NCBI GenBank assembly: GCA_905221605.1
Contig: CAJNDS010002549.1
Location: forward strand, 308,333-372,332
DNA length: 64,000 nucleotides
From: Symbiodinium natans
Taxonomy: Eukaryota; Sar; Dinophyceae; Suessiales; Symbiodiniaceae
Reading direction: 5' to 3'
Positions 13,700-24,263 of the stretch are shown in pieces (the first letter of the stretch is position 1; each line of letters starts with the position of its first letter). Both the position numbers and the translations under genes were made by a program. The notes below the pieces were generated by a model that was not told the DNA's origin, made no database searches, and worked only from the letters and a program-made list of their open reading frames with translations.

Positions 13700-16600
13700 G
13701 TGGACTTTGTGCTGATTTCGGCTGTGATGGGCATATATCTTATCGTGGAGGGCGTCTCCGCCGAGCTCATTCTATTTGGACTCAGCTGCATCTATGGCTT
13801 TCTCGGAATCATCACAGGGGAGGAGGACGGTTCCTAGACACATGGGCCAAGTTTGCGTGCCCAACCCTAAACCCTGAACCCTAAACCCTAAACCCTGGGT
13901 GATCCCAGAGAGGGTTTGCTAGGCGGGGCAAAAAAAACCTACACCCGCGAGCTTGCAGGCATGGGCTGGCATTGCAAGCGGCAGCGTCATTGGGCTAGCC
14001 CTCCTTTTTCCCATCGCCTCCGCGATTGAGGAGACAGGCCGGATGAGATGACGGAATAACTTCGAGAGACCTTGGTGCTCAAGCCCCTTGCATCGTCCCA
14101 GGTGTCCTGGACACAGCTATCGGCATGATGCTGGGAAGCCCACAGTCCTTTTACGTGGTCTTTCCCTCAGCGGCTTGCGCAGTCTGATGCCTGGGCTTTC
14201 CACCACACGCAACCTCATACCATGAATGGCTACGTCCTCTTCTCCCCATTTTGAGAAGTGCACGCAAGGCATTCTTCCGCATGTTGGTCCCTGTTGCCTT
14301 CTTGTCTGCCACGACCCCAGTTTCAGTGCTCACCCTGGGCTTGGTCAGACAGCCGTGAAACTTGTACCCTAAACCCGAAACCCTAAACCTAAACCCTAAA
14401 CCCGAGGCCTTCTTGAGCAACACAGCCATCGTCACGATGATGATTCCCTTGATCGTATCGTGGTCTCGGACCCTGGGGGTCCATCCTGGCAAGCTGCTGA
14501 TGCCGCTGTCCTTTGCGGTGCCACGCCGCATCTAACAGCTCAGGCTTTTCTCCGTGACAAATTAGTGGCCAACTGTTCCCTTCTACCGCCATACAGACCT
14601 TAGTCATGGACACACTTCCAAACATATTGTTGTTTGCTTTTTTGTTTTTTTGTTTTGGGGGGAGGGGGGGACAAATTGCGTGACAAATTGAGAGCCTTTT
14701 GCCTTTGTTGCTGCCCGTGTTTTGCTGCGTTCGGTGTCCTTGCTAGTTCTACTGCTACCGCACTGCTATCAAGGCGAAGGATGCTCCTTTCTAGCATGCT
14801 TGCCGCTGAAAGTGAACGCGCCCCCTATAGAACTCAGAGATTGCCTTGGGGAAACGTCTCTCAGGCCCAGCTCGGTGGATCCTGCACCCTTATCGGATCT
14901 TCGCACTGTCTTGTGGCCCGTGACAGCGTGGACAAGTCTCTGCCCTTTGATGCCATCTAGCGTTCAGGCTTGCGTGGAGTTTGGGTGGAGGGTTCGTCAA
15001 AGACGGCTGGCCAACAAGAGACAAGACGCGCCTTGCTAATCCCTGGTTAGTCTGGCACATGTGCGCACCTCTAGGGAAAGCTACTGGAAAGACAAGACTG
15101 GATACATAGTATGAATTGTTGGTAGTTCCAGCTGTGTAAGACCCGGAGCACATGGCTGTTGAGTTTGTACTGGCTAAGTGGCCCGAAGCATTGTCCAAGG
15201 TACACACTGACTTTTTTTGACTTGTCCTACGCCGGCACCATCCTGTCTCTCGCCACTTTTGGAGTCATGGCTTTATGCCTGCCCTTCCTGTCATCTTCGG
15301 CATCCCCTGTGCCCAGCGTATCCGCCGATGATGCTGATGCTGTGCAAGTGGAGAAGGAGAACCTGTACACCATCAGCTTTTTCATACGCCCGGGCGGGGG
15401 TTATGTGGGCATGGATCCAGAGTTGGCCAGTCTGCAACTGAAGCGGCTGCCTGGTGTGAAGGATATTCAAGCCTCCGGGGAATTCAGTGGTCAACTTGAG
15501 GAAAATGCCTGCCTCAGCTGCATCGTCGAAGACGAGGGAGTCGTCTCCCTCCGGCAGATGCGGGGCCTTCGAATGACAAATGAGGTTGCTCGGTGCCAGT
15601 AGTTCAATGAAGTGATTGCGGCTCCGGCGGATGAGATCATAAAACTCATCAACCTTCGATTGACCAACCACCAAGCCGTCCACAGCAGAGAAGCGCAGTC
15701 ACGCCTGACTCAATCGCTGCCCTCGCCCCCATTGAACCCTGAAGAGTCGTGAAAGTCAAATAAACAAATCCGGAAAGGCCCAGCTTCGAGCTCTTGGCAT
15801 GGAGCGGGAGAAGCGCCATCTCTACGACACTCATTTGGTATCATTTGGTTGTCTTTCCTGTCGGTGCAGTTAAGTTCAGGCTGGGTTCTCACTGGTGAGC
15901 CCACGTCGTCGACTTTGGATGTTTTTTCGATCTCGGGAAGTTCTTCGGCACTTGTTGCCGATGCTTTTTCTCGAGAGCTGAGGAAGCCATCCTCTCTAGC
16001 AATAGCCGCATTGCAGGTGCCCCTTTCGAGTTTGATGAAGCTTGGCTTGCAGCAGAATCTACATAGACAGGTCCTGGCATTCTGACTTCACACACTGCAT
16101 GTTGCCCCTCCCACAGAGGCCATGAGGCATGCAATGGGTTGTTGCCCCATTGCCATCAAGGGCAAGGACGGGTTGCGCTGGAGTTGCTAATGTCGTGGGC
16201 CATGGAGCAGAGGGCCTTCTTGTTTCAGGAGGGCATGCCACAAGCTGGCGACATTCTGCTTCTGGAAGCAGACGAGAGATATGTTGGGGGCACACTTTGG
16301 GAAGAGGCACGGCGTATTCTGCTCTGTCGTCCAGGGTCGCACTTCTTAGAGCTTGCGACAGGAATTTTCTATCACCAAGATGGTGCCAAACTCCAGTCCC
16401 CGGCGAATTGGCGGGGTCCATGATCGAGTTCGTCGCCTGGCAACCTCCCGGCCTTTTGCATATCTTGGATATTCATCGCTACTACACCCTTGTAAGAAGT
16501 TCTGTCTTCTTCTCACGCCTTCATCCATATGGTTTACGATGTTTGTTCCCCGAACAGTTCTACTGTTGGGTTCTAAATTCATGTAAGGAATTGCCAGCAT

Positions 16601-18883
16601 TCTGGCATTCTGGGTATTGCCGGGTTCCTGGGCGTCTTGTCTCCCTTTGTCTCCCTTCATGTGGGTGGCCTCTGGGTTCCTGGGTTCCTTGCCTCCCTTG
16701 TGTCTCCCTTTGTCTCGCTTCATGTAGCGCTGCCGGGTTCCTGAGCTGCTTGTCTTTCTTCATGTGGGGGACCGTTGCGGCGCGCTTCTGGGCCCTTCAT
16801 GTGGCAGGCCTTTTGCAAGGTTCCTTAGCTTTGTCTCTCTTTGTGTCGCGTTGTCTCCCTTCACGCGGGTGGCCTTTGCCGCTTTCCTGGACTTCTTCTC
16901 TCCCTTTGGCTCCCTTCACGTGGGTGGAGCCACAAATTCTACCTTCTCCGGAATCAGTCTTGATTCGGAAAAGTTGTGCACACCAAAAAACTATGACTTC
17001 TTTTTCTCAGATCAGCAGTTATTGCTATTCTTCGTGTTTTGGTCAGTGGCTGCTATTCCATGAATTCCATGTGCAGGCCACGTCCAGGGGCCCTCGAACC
17101 CTTATCCCGACACACCGAAACATTCCCACACATCCCTTCTGCAAATTTCATCAAAGCTGAGGCTGCATCTTGGTGTGTTCGGGCATGGCAGTTCTCATCG
17201 TTTCGGTGACATTTGAGCTGGTGAGCCTTTCCATCGGAGCAGGGATGTTCGCACCTTGGGCTGAGTGACTGGTTAAGAAGTTTGGCTCAGAGGGGAAAAC
17301 TCGGGTACAGAGACACTTTGTACCCTTAAAAGCATCCTGCAGACCTCTTAGAGACCATGAGTCCCGCTGCGCAGAAGCCACGTATCTTGATAGGTCCTCT
17401 TCCTGGTTCTGAGCAATGCCTACACCATGGACAGTGCCACCCTGCTGCAGTGTGAAGTGTGGGCGCGGAATTCGGTTTCACCCAGGGGCCAAAAGGCTGT
17501 CAGGGTTTCGGGCAACCAGCTCCCTTTGTTGCACCTGCCATGCAAAACGGCTCTCCGCAGCTTTAGTTTTGTTTGGCCTTAGGTGTACAAGACCATCAAA
17601 GTCCCGGTGCTACTGACTATTGCTGGTGCTGGCGGGCTGTCACTCGCTCTGCAGGCGACAGGCATCGCAAAGCCTCCAGCTGAATTAGAATTTTGCTTTT
17701 GGGGAGACATAGGGCCTGTCGCTGCGGAACACTGGGGCGATGTTGTGCATTGAGCTGCGTAGTCTTCTGCTGTACGGATGGTCGCGCCTGAATGAGCATG
17801 AGAGTTTCCTCAGTCAGTCAGTCAGGTTCGCAGCAACCAAGATGACACAGATTGCGATACCATTGGGAACGTTGGGAGTTCGGACGGCCGTTTACTTGCT
17901 GGCAACCTTCCTCTCGCTGTTTATGAACAACAGTGCAACTGTTGCACCTTGTTCTAACAGTAACGTGCCATGTGCTGGCAGTCGTGTGTTTCTGCAAAAG
18001 CAGGTAGAATGGAAGCCTGCAGGTGTACACAGTGATGGGGAGGTGGCAGAGCGCTTAGGCTTAAACTGATAGTTAGATACCAAGGCCATTATTGGCCCCA
18101 TGCTGGCAACGATTGCTGACAGCACTTGCGCAGTGGGCGACACACAGTGCCAGGAGAACAGCGTCAAGGTTTCAAACAGTTGGGCACGCGTTTGTTTATG
18201 CTCATCTCCTGCAAAGAACATGCTCGGCAGCTGGAGGCCCTCACGCACGTCATGGTCTTCGCAGCAGGCACTTGTTTGATGTCTCCCCTGGGCTACCAGA
18301 CCAATCTCATGGCCTCATGGCAGCTCACTTCTTGTGGTTGTGTGGCAATGGAATGCATTGCAGCAGTTAGAGTTTTGCTGACATGACCGGTAGACCGGAA
18401 GTCAGTGGCTGCAGATGGCTGAAGTCCATGGTAGTCCGTGGTCCCCACACCCCACACAGTTGTCATACCGGCTGCGAAGCCTGTACTGTAGTGAGACAAG
18501 ATGGAGTTGTTGCCATGATCATGAAAACTTGTTTGGCCTTACTTCGCTCATTACAAGTACGGTTGGCATAAATGCGATTCTTCTTTTGTGTCGCGTAGCT
18601 GCATCATGAAGCCCATCAATACGTCTCGGCAAATAGGTTGGTTTGCGAAGCAACGAACTGCGAGACCGTAGGGCCGAAGAAGCATCGGATGCTCAGGTCA
18701 TGCAGGACGGCGGGTATACGTTCGGCGATTTTACCAAATATGGCAGCCTCATCCAGGCCGGCGGCCAGGCTCCTGTCATGCTTCATGCGACTTTGTGAGC
18801 GATGCTAGCTTTCTTGCCAGGCCTTTCACATGGTAGCCTGCGTCGGAGTGGTCTTTCTCTTCGTGGACATTCTCAATCTCTAG
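13700..18883 (+). CDS. SLC13/DASS-type divalent-anion permease with RCK_C (TrkA-C-like) domains
   Basis: Probable plasma- or organelle-membrane transporter of sulfate or another anion, of the class with central RCK_C domains (SAC1/SLT-like). Resolved exons: 13700-13825 (two helices ending GIITGEE), 13959-14037, 14102-14154, 14269-14307, 14407-14517 (first signature SNTAIVTMMIP), 14865-14935 (LGGSCTLIGSS), 15200 to about 15600 (helix plus first RCK_C), about 15983-16040 and 16229-16310 (second RCK_C, AGDILLLEADERY), 17162-17270, 17583-17665, 17826-17950 (second signature NNSATVAP), 18085 onward, 18237-18311 (SPLGYQTNLM), 18697-18756 (GGYTFGDFTKYG) and 18821-18883 (last helix, stop). Both SNT-type ion-binding motifs are present. 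Donors are mixed GC and GT, with one GA at 13826. Joins in the RCK region and at 17.2-18.2 kb are approximate. Minus-strand ORFs over the exons are shadows. Confidence 0.88.
13865..13898 (-). repeat. Telomere-like CCCTAAA patch inside an intron
   Basis: Four to five CCCTAAA units with one CCCTGAA variant. The patch sits in the 133-bp intron between permease exons 13700-13825 and 13959-14037. Confidence 0.85.
14367..14403 (-). repeat. Telomere-like CCCTAAA patch abutting a 3' splice site
   Basis: Degenerate CCCTAAA units (CCCGAAA and CCTAAA variants). The patch ends at the AG acceptor at 14405-14406 that precedes the permease signature exon 14407-14517, so the last variant unit CCCGAG contributes the splice acceptor itself. 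Confidence 0.85.
16640..16930 (+). repeat. Degenerate tandem repeat inside a permease intron
   Basis: CT-rich repeat with the anchor word CTTCATGTGGGTGGC or close variants at about 16657, 16720, 16758, 16796, 16859 and 16914, separated by 38-63 bp with GGTTCCTGG and TGTCTCCCTTTG words between. It lies between permease coding exons, so it is intronic and the open frames across it are not coding. Confidence 0.65.
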
Positions 18884-19862
18884 AGAGGTCTGCGGAAGCC
18901 CTGCGCACTGCACGTTGTCACGAGCAGAATCAGAGAGGTGCGCGCAGCTGTCAAGATGGCAGCTGAACGCGCGAAAGCCCGAGAGCAGCAGTTTGCACGT
19001 TTGGAACGCACAGGCGTTGCTCCATAAAGCCATTTGGCTTTGAATTCGGCTAGAACCCCTGAAGGGTGGCCGTATCTTAGTGCAGAGCAGATGTAGCATC
19101 GGGCCGGGAAACGAAAAGTGCCGTCATGCATGGAGGGCAAAGCTCAGGACGATTGCGTGCACAATGCTGCGGGCGTTGTTAGGCTGAGCCTCTGTCAGGC
19201 AAGCCTCCGAAGAGTGCCAGATGAGGACAATTCTACCAATCGCCGCTCAGTCAAAAACTTTTGCGACTACATCACAACTGAAATTTTGGGCAGTTGACCT
19301 AGGATCAGAACAAGCTTCTACCACCGTACGAGGTGCGCCCCGAAACCTAATTCGGCGTAGGCTTTCTGCCCAGGAACGGCCACTTTTGCATCAGCTACCA
19401 GCCAGATCTGCCTGCCGAGCTCTTCCGTGAAGCCGAAGGCGCATGCCACCTCAAATCAAAGTACGCCTGAGGGTTACCTGAGTTACTTTGAAACTCTTTC
19501 AGAAGGGACCCCTCAGTCTCTGAACTTTGCGGGTCATTGCCATTCCAACGGCCAGGATGGCCGGTGGGACTACCGGTCCGCTGCTAAGGCAGGGGGGCCG
19601 CATGTAAACATGTAGCCAGATCCTGGCGGATCTTGCAGAACTGCGACTTTCCATTGCGCCAAAGCACAGGTTGCAACCTTGTACCTGCTCTCACACCAAG
19701 CAATACTCAGCCTATGTCCATGCATCCTCGCAAAAGCTCGCATGCTTTCTTGAGAACAAGCCCTGCATGTCGTGTTCGATGCCCGGCTGCTTTGTTGTCG
19801 GATTCATGTGGTTATGCTATGTTATGCTGGGTTTACAATGCTGATGGTGGTATTTTTGCAAG
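18884..19862. other. No supported gene
   Basis: This is 3' of the permease stop. Frames are short on both strands and no domain is recognisable. Intergenic or intronic sequence is the likeliest reading. Confidence 0.45.
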
Positions 19863-20341
19863 GCTGCAAACGGCCTCCTGCACAAAGCCATCGAGCAGGC
19901 GGCAGATGAGGCAGCGCGGCACGCAGTGAGCATCGTGACCCAATTTGCAGCCTGTGCTCCATAATACCCCTGCGCGATCCACTGCACGAATGCACGCGTA
20001 CAGCCATGCGCAAGTTCTGTGCATCTCGATGCCATCGGTCCATGAGTATCCTCACAGTTCACCATCCGTAGGATGCAGCATGATGCAGCAGGGATGTTTC
20101 ATGGAGGATTTCATGGTGTTTCCAGATGCAGGCTGTGGATCAAGCCCGTCTCCGAGCGGAGGCAGGGCAGTCTGCAGAAGTTGTGGAAGCATCGAAGGCA
20201 GGGCTAAAGGGCAAAGGGGCTTGGGCTGCTGTGCTCTGCATGCACCCTGCAATGCAGAAGCCTACACATGCGCTGTGTTACATTTATCATGCCACAGGTG
20301 CTGAAAGCAGAGCCAGACAAGAACAAGAATGCATGATTGAT
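19863..20341 (+). CDS. Unrecognised Ala/Glu-rich helical exons
   Basis: Two frames follow good AG acceptors. One at 19863 reads AANGLLHKAIEQAADEAARH and stops at 19962. One at 20132 reads AVDQARLRAEAGQSAEVVEA and onward to 20341. Both are Ala-, Glu- and Gln-rich with helical or coiled-coil periodicity and look like exons of one protein with an intron between them. No family is recognised. A copper- or metal-related call would be unsupported. Confidence 0.5.
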
Positions 20342-20562
20342 TAGTGATCGCATGTGGTCGTCCATGCGGGTCACTGAGATCAGACGAAAATGCGGAGCAA
20401 AGGCGTTTGACGCTGTGAGGTCTGGCCATTCTTCCTGTTGCCGGTAATGCTCTCATGGCAAGTCCGTGATCGGTTTGAAGTCATCAGTACCCACAAAAAA
20501 ATCATAGGTGCACACGCCCAGGTGCATGTACACGCGTGCTGGTTCGATATCTCCTCACATTG

Positions 20563-20573
20563 TTTGGCTCAAG
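20563..20573 (+). other. Possible relict spliced-leader end
   Basis: The 11-mer TTTGGCTCAAG equals the last 11 bases of the dinoflagellate spliced leader as I remember it (ending CATTTTGGCTCAAG). It lies on the same strand about 56 bp upstream of an ATG at 20629 and upstream of the isopeptidase exons. Such truncated leaders mark genes copied back from spliced mRNA in dinoflagellates. An 11-base match could be chance, and the gene below has introns, which argues against a recent retrocopy. Confidence 0.35.
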
Positions 20574-20792
20574 TGCAAAGAGGCCCCTAGCAGCTGTGAA
20601 ACATCCACATGGACCTTCTGAAGGGATGGATGCCAAAGTCAAGTACGCCAGTCGTGCTGCACATATACGAGCCTTTGCTGAATCAAAAGGGCGGTCTCTA
20701 CTTCTCTGTTGGTTGGCCAGAAATCCTCTTACCCTAATGATTCCCTAATGCTTCTGTACCAATTGCTGCCAATTGCCCATGCACCCACGAAG

Positions 20793-21953
20793 GATCTGGG
20801 CAAGCAGCTCTATGGCGTCAACGTGGTTTGCAAAGCTATCGGTACTGGGGCCTTCCACGCAGGAGTCCGACTTAGTATCCGACAAGTACTCTATAGACGT
20901 AGAGCCAACATGACAAAGAGAGGCCTAGGCCCTAGGCAGTTGAAGAGTGTCGAAGTCCGAAGGCTTGGCGTTCAGCATGTACCATGCGTGCGTGGAAGGC
21001 AAGCCCAAAGCAGCCAGTTCAGACGCAAGGATTTTTTAAGGTGTCGGTTCTTAGCCGTTCCTCACCTCCTCGCAGATGAAGGTTTGTGTGTGTGTGATGA
21101 GGTACGACGAAGCTGTCTAGTAACTCTAGTATTGGTATGGAGGAGTTCGTGCTGTGGCTCAGCGAGTCCAATACATAAGGCATAGTTTTGCCAGCTCCGC
21201 CTGGTGTTCAGGAGTGGAGGTGTATGACAGAGAGTGGAGCTACGGCGGCGGCGTGAACGGCCCGAGCGGTTCTGGTGTTTTTTGCTGCAGGCCACGAGGC
21301 AATGCGCTTGCCTGCTACACGGAGATTGCGTGGCATCCAGGATATGGCTTTGAGTAGGAGAGCTTCAAGGTGTCGATTCTGTGCAGGCTGCGATGCCCAC
21401 TCCTACCGTGAAGCCGTTCCTATGGGCACCACCGCAATGTCCAAGAGCGCCGTAGAAGCGCATTTGGCTTAGATCTGCGCGTGCTCCCGACGTGTGGTAG
21501 CTGCATGCAGATGCAATCCATCCAAAGCTTGTGCACTTAGGCTCATAAAGGATCTTGCCAAGAAGTGGAAGGGTGCCGAGTATGATTTGCTGCGGCACAA
21601 CTGCTGCCACTTCTCCGCAGCTCGGATGCAATGATTGCGATCATTCGGGGCTGCATGTACCTGTGACCAGTGGCCACATCCGGGTAGCACCAGGCGTAGG
21701 TTCCTGAACCCCCGTGTATCTGAGGACGCACTCTGCATCGCCCTCGGGGTGGGGCACGTCCCTGGCTGGGTCACAAGCTTGGCTGGAGTGGGTGCCATGT
21801 TGAGGACAGGCATCGGAACACAGAGTGGTGACATTTCGCCCGCCAGATTGCCGAAGTTTGCAGTCAATGGTAATGTCGTGCCGTGATCCTTGTGTGCAAA
21901 GGTCTTTTGTTGTGCTATGTTCATGTTCTATCCCAGGAGCGGCACTCGCCTAG
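20793..21953 (+). CDS. PPPDE/DeSI-type (DUF862) isopeptidase, six exons resolved
   Basis: The family is papain-like cysteine isopeptidases that remove SUMO or ubiquitin, using a His-Cys dyad. Exons: 20793-20862 (GTGAFHAGV, with the catalytic His), 21212-21298 (EVYDREWSYGG), 21387-21466 (SYREAVPMGTTAM), 21551-21616 (RHNCCHFS, with the catalytic Cys), 21725-21791 (DALCIALGVGHVPGWV) and 21937-21953 (terminal AALA then stop). The lengths total 387 nt, in frame. Donors are GC at 21299, 21467 and 21617, GT at 21792 and apparently GA at 20863. The usual NCNHFS motif reads NCCHFS here. The start is not fixed: an ATG at 20629 with a short basic peptide may be the first exon. The size (about 130-160 residues) fits a minimal PPPDE domain. 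Confidence 0.88.
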
Positions 21954-22059
21954 CCGCCGTGGGTGCTGCTGCTGCCTGCACCTGATCTTCTCTTGCTTGG
22001 CCAGGCCGAAGTATATACAAAGACACCCGGAAGTACTGTGTTTGCATGATGCCTTAAGG

Positions 22060-22860
22060 TACCGCAGCTTGCGGTGCAAGGCTTCACAGCAGTGGCTGAA
22101 CTACTGGCAGGCCCGGACCCTGAGGCCGCGCGCCGAGTAACTAGCAGCGTCGGTTGGCTTAGCTTTGTTTGCGCATGTCAGCCCCTTCAGCTTTTGATAA
22201 GGAGGAAAGGCAGCTCGAGAACGCCAAGCCACTTGAGGACAAGTGACACGTGCAGAAGTGCGGCGTGCAGCTTCTCCGGCTGTGACAACAATGTAAGAAG
22301 CGTAACAATCACGTTTGCTTACAACACGGTAGGGCGGGGAGGGCTTGTGAAGTGCACTTGCAGGAAGGAGATTCCCCCGCAGATGCACGAAGACCTGACC
22401 CGATGAGCATCTGGTCCAAGTATGCCCCAGTACTGTACTGATTACATGGAGAGGTCGCTACGTGTGTGCTGGGATGATGGGTCAAGGATGTCAGATCGAC
22501 GGCCAGCTGAAAGATGCCGACAAATACGCAGCATACGCAGGATACATCCGTAGGGCTCCTGCAGAAGCTGGCCGCGTGCTCAGAGACAGAAGCTCGGCAG
22601 CACGGAAGGGATGCTGACTCCTCTATAATAGAGCCCAGAGAGCCCAATACCCCTTAACTAAGGAATATGCCTTAAATTATAAAAGGATCCTTAGTATGGT
22701 TTAAGGTATATCGGTATATTCCTTGGGAACTGCTGAAGTTGGTTGAGTTGCAGACGCTTCTGGAGAGGCGCTGTCAAATCCGATGGCACTCCTTCGCCGA
22801 GAAGTCCTGCACCCACAAGCCCCCCATCAGCTGCAAGGTACGCACTATTATTACGATTAT
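22060..22860 (+). CDS. Coding-like exons of an unrecognised gene
   Basis: Two peptide-like frames follow plausible AG acceptors: near 22071-22140 (GFTAVAELLAGPDPEAARR) and near 22745-22840 (LQTLLERRCQIRWHSFAEK). Composition suggests real helical protein. They may be the end of one gene or belong to the SH3-like gene that starts at 22985. A short AT-rich stretch at 22620-22720 separates them. Confidence 0.35.
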
Positions 22861-22916
22861 GGTAATTATTATAATGTCTATGATTATTAGTAGTATTATT
22901 CATGCTATTACTAGTG
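22848..22916. repeat. ATT/TAT-rich simple sequence
   Basis: Irregular ATT and ATAAT trinucleotide-like repeats over about 70 bp, sharply AT-rich compared with surroundings. Confidence 0.7.
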
Positions 22917-22984
22917 TCCATGCTGCCATGTTCCTCTCTCAACTGGGTAGCGGCGGGCGGTTGCAGCCGCGGGCCTCTACCAGG

Positions 22985-23104
22985 ATGGAGTCCGAGCATG
23001 CGGGACTTGCTGTGGGCGACGCAATAGAGGTCTTCAGCAACTCCCGCATCTTGGCCGAAAGACTAGAAGACATGAGCAGCCGCGTCAGGCAGCGTGGGTT
23101 TTAG
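22985..23104 (+). CDS. N-terminal exon of an SH3-like domain protein
   Basis: The frame from ATG 22985 reads MESEHAGLAVGDAIEVFSNS and then diverges, stopping at 23102. The GDxxEVFSNS segment matches the start of the SH3-like module in the complete gene at 25161, where the joined sequence reads VGDLVEVFSNS. The exon probably ends near 23043 at a GC donor. Downstream exons with the expected W-C-G segment were not found, so this is a gene start with unresolved continuation or a broken copy. Confidence 0.5.
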   Translation: MESEHAGLAVGDAIEVFSNSRILAERLEDMSSRVRQRGF

Positions 23105-23224
23105 GTGACCTCTACTGGACTCGCAGTCATGGTTCGGGTAAACGCCTGTCTTGTTCAACATGTCTTTGGCTGGCATGAGCCCTTCCAGACTTGAGCCTTC
23201 TCGAGCCATGACAGAGCATGAGGG

Positions 23225-23434
23225 ATGGGCAGCCTGAAATTCAGCGGAAAGGCAAAGCAGGTGAAGCAACTCACGAATGGCATGCTGAAGGATCTGACTG
23301 CCACGATGCAGAGCTGCGCAGACATGCTCGCGAATTTACTGCTATGCCTCGTGGTGGTGTTGACCATGAGCCACAAACGAGCGTGGCACGGAATTCACTT
23401 TCAAATGCCTGGGGCTGATGTGAGGAGTCGATGA
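23225..23434 (+). CDS. Unrecognised coding-like frame with one membrane helix
   Basis: The 69-codon frame starting MGSLKFSGKAKQVKQL continues through a helical region (GMLKDLTATMQSCADM) into a hydrophobic stretch (LANLLLCLVVVLTM). The composition is protein-like. It could be an exon of the SH3-like gene that starts upstream or a separate small protein. No family is recognised. Confidence 0.35.
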   Translation: MGSLKFSGKAKQVKQLTNGMLKDLTATMQSCADMLANLLLCLVVVLTMSHKRAWHGIHFQMPGADVRSR

Positions 23435-23649
23435 TAGACTCTTCATGGTGAAGGTGTATGGAATTACCTAGTGACCCAGTGACCCATCTGAGCCAGAGAG
23501 CATGCGTCGAAATCACGATTTCCCCGGGTCTTTGTGGGAGGAAACCGGCATTGATCTTTGTGGCGTGGATGTGCAGAGATCTAAAGGCCCCCAATTCGTG
23601 CTTCACAAGGTTCCACATTCATAGCCGGTATGCGCAATGCCGACCAGCA

Positions 23650-24235
23650 TGAAAGAGGCTATTTGTCTGTCTTTGTCTGTGTCGATTTCTTCTTTGCGCC
23701 TTTCTTCTTTTCAGAACGTTAATCCACATTTTCCATAGTCTAATAATCCTTTAAGGAATTCCACTAAAATGTTGAAATGGCATGCTGTCCTTTCAATAAC
23801 TGGTAAAGACGTTTATGGAAAGATTATTTAATTCTCTATCTACTTTCTCTACCTATAGCTTCTTTAAGTTCATTTCGGCTTCTCTTTTTTCTCTTGGATT
23901 GCAAGCATGTGGATTACTTACTCCATCATGTGGTACCTGAATGGGATTTCTTATGCCAATATGCTGGGTGAAAAGCTGTAGCAGGATTTACTCGCTTCTA
24001 TATTCATCCTTTTTCACGATGAGAAGTCTGTCAATATCGCTCAAGTGTTTTTTCAGACGTCCAGTACGTAGATTTAATGGTTTTTATCTGTGCCTTTTGG
24101 TCTCTTTCACCCTTTTCCGTTCCTTGGATGGGTGGTCAATATCCTGTAGACAACTTTCTCTATCTTATGGTCGTATCTTGACATTACATCGAATCATTAT
24201 CTTCTGAATTTCTGGGCTTATTCGTTTCACTTACG
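23650..24235. other. AT-rich island without genes
   Basis: Base composition shifts abruptly to T/A-rich with poly-pyrimidine words (TTTCTTCTTTTC, CTTTTTTCTC). Open frames are short and random. I see no domain. It resembles an intergenic spacer or the remains of an inserted element of different base composition. Confidence 0.5.
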
Positions 24236-24263
24236 CACTAACGGTCCCCGTGCTCCAGATGCT

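Noticed and set aside
14151-14531. Minus-strand ORF of 126 codons
   Set aside because: It overlaps permease exons whose + translation carries the SNTAIVTMMIP signature.
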